DNA from: Dipteris shenzhenensis
Taxonomy: Eukaryota > Polypodiophyta > Polypodiopsida > Gleicheniales
NCBI GenBank assembly: GCA_047967505.1
Contig: CM106538.1
DNA: 64,000 nt
Strand: one strand, 5' to 3'
Part shown: one piece after another, positions 60,756-64,000 of the stretch
How the letters are laid out: each line of letters starts with the position of its first letter
Numbering within the stretch: the stretch's first letter is position 1
Position numbers and translations under genes: made by a program
Notes under the pieces: model-generated
Told to the model about the DNA's origin: nothing
Seen by the model: only the letters and a program-made list of their open reading frames with translations
The model's database searches: none

Positions 60756-60996
60756 GAAGGCGAAAGCCTTCATTACCCCAACAACAATGGTTTACGTGCC
60801 TTTTACACATGCTTGCATTATGTTTACTCACCACACTTAAGCCTACGTCTCTCACCGGAACACGACTCGAGGTCCTAAGCTACACATATACTGCAACGAC
60901 AATCCTAATATATCTGTAGGTGACAAAAAGCCTCGGAACCCTGCAACATAGAATACCCAGCTCTTCCTACGAAAGCAGTAGGAAAGAGCAAACATT

Positions 60997-61014
60997 TGGC
61001 GCCGCTGCCGGGGA
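60997..61014 (+). other. Primer-binding site, tRNA-Asp type
   Basis: TGGCGCCGCTGCCGGGGA, two nucleotides after the LTR end. One mismatch from the TGGCGCCGTTGCCGGGGA form complementary to plant tRNA-Asp, the site used by Athila-lineage elements. Confidence 0.85.
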
Positions 61015-61185
61015 AGACTAGCGTCTCAAGTAGCAAGTAAACATGCATAGGTAGGTGTAAAAGCCACATGATGTACAATTAGGCTAGGTAGTGGTCACGG
61101 TTGCGTAGAGCTTTCAATTACGATCATTTTACCTTTTTACAGAAAGGCAAACCGAGCTCTCCATAAAGAGTTATGGCTCGGGAAG

Positions 61186-61235
61186 CGTTTAGGGTTAAAC
61201 CCTAAACCTAAAATCCAAACCTATAAAAACCTATT
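61186..61235 (+). promoter_or_regulatory. Inverted telo-box pair and TATA-like box in the leader
   Basis: TTTAGGGTTAAACCCTAAAC is an almost perfect palindrome of the plant telo-box AAACCCTA; CTATAAAAACC follows at about 61222. It lies downstream of the primer site, so it is not the LTR promoter. An internal promoter is possible but unproven. Confidence 0.5.
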
Positions 61236-61384
61236 CCACCCCCCCTCATTCTTCATCTCACACTTTTTGCCTCCATTCTCTTCCTCCTTCCGAGCCCCAC
61301 GCAAGACACTCCTCCCTCTCCATCGACCGCCCCCTTACTCCTGTCCTCGCCCCATGTAAGTGACATCGAGCCCTTCTCGCAGCG

Positions 61385-62449
61385 ATGACCTAGCCTTCCA
61401 CCCTCTGGTGCCCACACTGCTTGGCAAATCATACAGCAAATGAATGCCCAGTCCTAAGAGCAAGAATCAATGCACAAGCAAATCCACCGCCACGGTTGTG
61501 GTGCCATATCTGTGTCGTCAGCGGCCATGATGAGACCAGTTGCATCTTCAACATGCGCAACAATCCGCCTCGACCACCACAATACCAAGCGGCACCCATG
61601 CCAGTATATAGGCAACCGGCACTTGCACAAGCACCCCCAGCTCCGAGACTAAATCCTGTTCCCGTTCGGACACAAGTCCCACAACTACTCAGGAATCCGA
61701 ATCCACGACCGTATCCAAGAGCACCAAATCCAGCTCCTCAGGTAGTTCCCATACATCAATTACAAGCCGAAGAAGTAGATTCACTATTTGAGTATGAAGC
61801 AGAGTACCCAGTGTACTATGTAGAAGGTGCAGAGGGTCTAATACCAGTCTATGCAAATCAAGTGCGACCCAACACATTTCGCACACCAATCAAGTGTTAC
61901 GGTTGTGGAGAAAATCATAGAATCGCAGAGTGCCCTCATCGCGGTAGCCCAGCCACTTTCCAACCACTCTGCAGAGATTGTGGCATGGGACATGCCTGTA
62001 TGGATTGTCCCATGAAAAATAAGGTCCCAGAACAAACAGAGGTTAAGCCTGACGTCCCCATCGGCATCATTGGGGTGGACCATCAAAGTCTGGGTCCGGC
62101 AAGTCTAAGGTCACAACCTATCAATGTAATTACACGCCAACAGAAAGAGGCCACAAAGAACCCTATCATTCCAATCCAACCGAAGCGACTTCTGAGAAAG
62201 AAAGCACAAGTGCCTCCACCTCCGCCAAGCAATGAGCAGCCGAGTTCATCTACATCAACTCCCGAGCCTCGAATAAAAGAAGCTCCATTCCCGAATGCAG
62301 AGGTGGAGAAGGCTCGTTTTCAGGCACTTCAGCAATGGGTCCAAAATGAACAAGCTCAATTTGAGACTCAGAAACAAGCTCAAGACCCACTCCATGACTT
62401 GGCCCCACAAAGTATTGATACTGTACTCGAGCCCTTGTTCCAACAATAG
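61385..62449 (+). pseudogene. Gag-like protein with four CCHC zinc knuckles
   Basis: ATG at 61385 is followed at codon 3 by TAG (61391-61393); the open frame then runs to TAG at 62447-62449, about 350 residues. Four knuckles are visible: CPHCLANHTANEC, CHICVVSGHDETSC, CYGCGENHRIAEC and CRDCGMGHACMDC (only the second has the classic CX4H spacing). Pro-rich linkers separate them; the C-terminus is Gln/Glu-rich (FQALQQWVQNEQAQFETQKQ). No capsid-type region is visible ahead of the knuckles. Nucleic-acid binding is likely; the gypsy context comes from the primer site and the protease downstream. Confidence 0.8.
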
Positions 62450-63124
62450 ACTCCACATCAGAATGTACCGCCACGTCAACTTGAAGGAGCTGCACTCTCT
62501 AGCATCCTGAGTTGCCCTGTGTCCATTCCCATCGGAATCCTCTTACGAAATTGTCCCAATCTCTGGGAGAGTTTCAAAGGATGGATTGAACTCGCAAATC
62601 CCCCTCCACCTATGAACGACATTGATGATATCCCTGTGCGGATGGGTGAGAAAGATGACATACGCAACATCACTGTGCCTTTGATCCACAAGGCATATAA
62701 TGAAATCCAAGCCATAGTGGATGGTGGAGCAGGTGTCAATGTCCTATCAAAGGAGCTTTTCGAAGAATGGGGTCTCCCACCAATGCAAAAGGCTAATTTC
62801 AACATACGCCTTGCCGATGATTCACGGGCTAAACCCTTGGGAATAGTGAATGGCGTGTCCACAAAGATCGCAGGAGTCCGCTTTTCCCTTCAATTCACAA
62901 TCTTGGATCTGCCCAAAAAGTCCTATCAAATCTTACTGGGACGTCCTTGGTTACGGGAAGCATCAGTCCTCCATGACTGGGGCACTGATAGATTGACAAT
63001 CCAGAATCGAGACACTGCAGTCAGGGTGAATGTGGGGACAGGAGCTATTAAACCCATTATTCCTAGAGCATTGGATGACACATCTTCCACGACAATCTCG
63101 AGCAAATCAGATCCCTTGCAATAG
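62450..63124 (+). pseudogene. Retropepsin-like protease, Athila/Tat type
   Basis: Same phase as the Gag-like frame. Contains VPLIHKAYNEIQAIVDGGAG, VNVLSKELFEEWGL and later YQILLGRPWLREASVLHDWG, the hallmark blocks of plant gypsy aspartic proteases; the active site reads DGG. Ends at TAG 63122-63124 (PLQ*HAIVG). Confidence 0.82.
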
Positions 63125-63562
63125 CATGCCATAGTAGGTGACTCACAAAGCAATGTCAATAACTGGATACAAACATTGGCAACCATCGACAACTGTCATT
63201 CATTAGACCCCATCTTCTCACAGATAGATGTTAACGCACTACAAGTCGATCCTCCACCGACGCATGAAGAACCAATCGATCTAGAGATGCCATTCTTTAT
63301 GGCAGACCTCGAATGGGATAATGAACCTGAAGAAGGTACCCATACCAATGATGACTCAGATTTTCCTTGGGACCTTGAAACAGAGGCTGCGAATGCTGAA
63401 ATTGAAGATCAAATCTTTGATAATGACCTAGCCATTCTGCATGCCCTAATGGCAGTTGAGCTCCCAAAAGTTGAACCTCCACAGTTGCATAACAGCAAAC
63501 AATCCCGCAAGAAAGCTGCAGGAGGAAATCGCAAGAAGAGCCAAGGCCGAGCACTTCAATGA
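63125..63562 (+). pseudogene. Pol linker, same phase, ends at TGA
   Basis: Acidic frame (DLEMPFFMADLEWDNEPEEG, DSDFPWDLETEAANAEIEDQ) continuing from the protease phase; the TGA stop at 63560-63562 follows a shift of coding to another frame at about 63490-63510. Confidence 0.6.
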
Positions 63563-64000
63563 ATTCGAACGAGTCCAAACACGGATTGTGGAATTGTATC
63601 TTGCAAAGGCAGTCCCCTCAAAGTCAAAACCACCACCTCTTGAATGGTCCCCTGAGGGACTGGAAGGAGTATGTGCAGCACATGAACCCTTACTTGGAAA
63701 CACCTTGCCAGTGGAAAAGTTACCCCACAGTTCCCAACGTAAGAAGTTTCGGAAATATAAGCCACATGTGCGGATGAAGCTCGATCAAGAGACTTCAGAC
63801 AAAGAAAGGAAAGAAGAGCCTAACAAATTACTAAATGCAACTATGCCACCCAGTACTCATGACACATCTCAGGCTAGTTCAACCCCATCAGAGGCCGATC
63901 TTCGAGAAGTGCCGGAATACTTTAAGAATTATACAAGTGGAAGTGCACCAATAGCAATGCCAAGACCAATCAGAGAATCTGAAGTTCAAGAAACCGATAG
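63507..64000 (+). CDS. Continuation of pol in another frame, runs off window
   Basis: Open from 63507 to the last base: RKLQEEIARRAKAEHFNEF, PPPLEWSPEGLEGVCAAHEP, then a charged region to ESEVQETD. It contains no RT motifs yet; RT should follow beyond the window. The switch from the 63125-63562 frame looks like a single indel, unless it is programmed frameshifting. Confidence 0.6.

Larger units (their letters stand above)
59904..60994 (+). mobile_element. 5' LTR of Athila/Tat-like gypsy element (left boundary tentative)
   Basis: Right end GAGCAAACA is fixed by the primer site that follows. A TATAAATACCCC box at about 60234 fits an LTR promoter, with the minisatellite upstream as U3 and C/T-rich and CCCTAAA-like tracts downstream as R/U5. 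The left boundary is placed where C5 Gag homology ends. The 3' LTR is outside the window. Confidence 0.5.

Noticed and set aside
61222-61230. CTATAAAA as the LTR promoter of the Athila-like element
   Set aside because: It lies downstream of the primer-binding site, outside the LTR; the LTR promoter is better placed at about 60234.
32571-63124. UAG recoding (alternative genetic code or programmed readthrough) for the many in-frame TAGs
   Set aside because: PFD1 uses standard code, and the TAGs sit at variable, non-homologous places in different families; decay of CAG is simpler.

Overview
The window is nuclear DNA of a land plant, in the genome-bloat style of gymnosperms, ferns or lycophytes (the lineage is my inference). 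It is dominated by nested Ty3/gypsy and Ty1/copia LTR retrotransposons, LINE remnants, solo LTRs, minisatellites and AT-rich unique DNA. Only one clearly functional host gene is visible: a plus-strand PREFOLDIN SUBUNIT 1 gene. Its five coding exons lie at 5011-5040, 5120-5173, 5331-5440, 46776-46860 and 47023-47136. They join in frame into a protein of about 130 residues. The third intron is 41,335 bp long and holds nearly all the retrotransposon mass of the window.

Layout. 1-5010: upstream region with a diverged tandem repeat and a possible LINE scrap. 5011-5440: PFD1 exons 1-3. 5441-46775: the giant intron. From left to right it holds a solo LTR (6000-7074); copia debris in which two minus-strand partial elements share one LTR (about 7946-11456); chromovirus G1-A (11457-19481), interrupted by two further solo LTRs; an orphan promoter-like block (19482-19935); chromovirus G2 (19936-26653, complete ends); and chromovirus G1-B (from 26659 or further left, to 46086). 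G1-B is interrupted by gypsy element G3 (27546-34765, complete ends) and, within its 5' LTR, by young copia element C4 (40465-45448). 46776-47330: the last two coding exons and 3' UTR of PFD1.

Downstream. 47330-53000 is low-copy DNA with broken reading frames I do not recognise, an exact 203-bp tandem duplication, a TTAGCAC minisatellite and a palindrome-rich array containing a perfect 72-bp inverted repeat. 52990-55340 holds two converging LINE remnants. 55962-59900 is a 5'-truncated minus-strand copia element (C5). From about 59904 to the window end is the 5' half of a plus-strand Athila/Tat-like gypsy element, with a tRNA-Asp-type primer site and a Gag carrying four zinc knuckles.

How the pieces relate. 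The five solo or complete insertions have 5-bp target-site duplications readable here, so nesting order and relative age can be worked out: G1 is oldest, then G3, then G2, with C4 youngest. Almost every element inside the intron lies antisense to PFD1. Many element reading frames stay in one frame but are broken by stops, mostly TAG, where Gln would fit. This is what decay of methylated CAG codons would leave. No rRNA or tRNA genes, CRISPR arrays or bacterial-type features were seen.
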